DNA of 5,445 nt from a bacterium. GTDB taxonomy: Bacteria > BMS3Abin14. The notes beneath the pieces are model-generated. The model saw only the letters and a list, made by a program, of their open reading frames with translations. It did no database searches and had not been told where the DNA came from. Both the position numbers and the translations under genes were made by a program. Positions 5,382-5,445 of this stretch are shown here, piece by piece (the first letter of the stretch is position 1; each line of letters opens with the position of its first letter). The stretch lies in the NCBI GenBank assembly GCA_029210545.1, contig JARGFV010000144.1, forward strand, positions 1 through 5,445, read 5' to 3'.

Positions 5382-5445
5382 ATGGAAAAGACATACGAGC
5401 ATTTGGATTGCACGGAACGTGCGATGATTCAATTGGGACTGGAGC
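5382..5445 (+). CDS. IS30-family transposase, N-terminal fragment (continues past window)
   Basis: Only 21 codons are in the window. The start MEKTYEHLDCTERAMIQLGL has the pattern of the N-terminal helix-turn-helix of IS30 transposases, where a short lead is followed by HL, a two- or three-residue gap, ER, then an I..L(L).G helix. That domain binds the element's terminal repeats; the DDE catalytic core would lie downstream, outside the window. The Shine-Dalgarno GAGGAG is 13 nt upstream, longer than ideal, and lies in a hairpin loop. The gene points away from the DUF885 gene. With so little protein visible, another IS family with a similar HTH start cannot be excluded, and whether the copy is intact is unknown. 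Confidence 0.6.
   Translation, partial: MEKTYEHLDCTERAMIQLGLE

Larger units (their letters stand above)
5313..5445 (+). mobile_element. Left part of an IS30-like insertion sequence (cut by window end)
   Basis: The start of a transposase-like reading frame is preceded by the palindromic stretch TGCAACACTT/AAGTGTTGCA, of the kind found at or near termini of IS30-family elements. The true left end cannot be placed without the right inverted repeat; it probably lies between about 5313 and 5352. No target duplication can be checked. The coordinates given are the broadest reasonable guess. Confidence 0.4.

Overview
The window is GC-rich bacterial chromosomal DNA. Four complete genes lie on the minus strand and the first codons of a transposase lie at the right edge on the plus strand. 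The FabH type, the GC-rich codon use, and intergenic regions filled with palindromes and 7-nt repeats suggest a Gram-negative environmental bacterium. A Desulfobacterota (former Deltaproteobacteria) or similar lineage is a guess; nothing in the window fixes the taxon.

Layout from right to left, in the direction of minus-strand transcription: an IS30-like element begins near the right edge (partial transposase, 5382-5445, plus strand). Next is an intergenic stretch with a long heptamer array (5186-5252). Then come a DUF885 putative metal-dependent hydrolase (3593-5155), a 141-nt intergenic region with a candidate promoter and two heptamer arrays, and a 468-aa ATP-grasp ligase-like protein (2045-3451). 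A class I SAM-dependent methyltransferase (1240-2037) follows after a 7-nt gap. A 111-nt gap holding a two-tier hairpin separates it from a complete fabH (beta-ketoacyl-ACP synthase III, 145-1128). The last 144 nt hold a heptamer array and four perfect stem-loops placed end to end.

The ATP-grasp and methyltransferase genes look like one translationally coupled operon, probably a ligase and a methyltransferase acting on the same unknown small molecule or peptide. FabH starts fatty-acid synthesis. It has its own strong Shine-Dalgarno and sits apart from the usual plsX-fabD-fabG-acpP cluster. The DUF885 gene appears to be a separate unit.

The most unusual signal is in the non-coding DNA. Four separate arrays of imperfect tandem heptamers, built on related words (TCCAAAG, TCCAATG, TGCAGAG, TCCAGAG, TCCATAT, TCCAAAT), occupy three of the intergenic regions. 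They abut or overlap gene ends: one follows the fabH stop, one touches the DUF885 stop and one contains the ATP-grasp start codon. With the run of back-to-back hairpins, this looks like an intergenic repeat family spreading or being maintained at gene boundaries.
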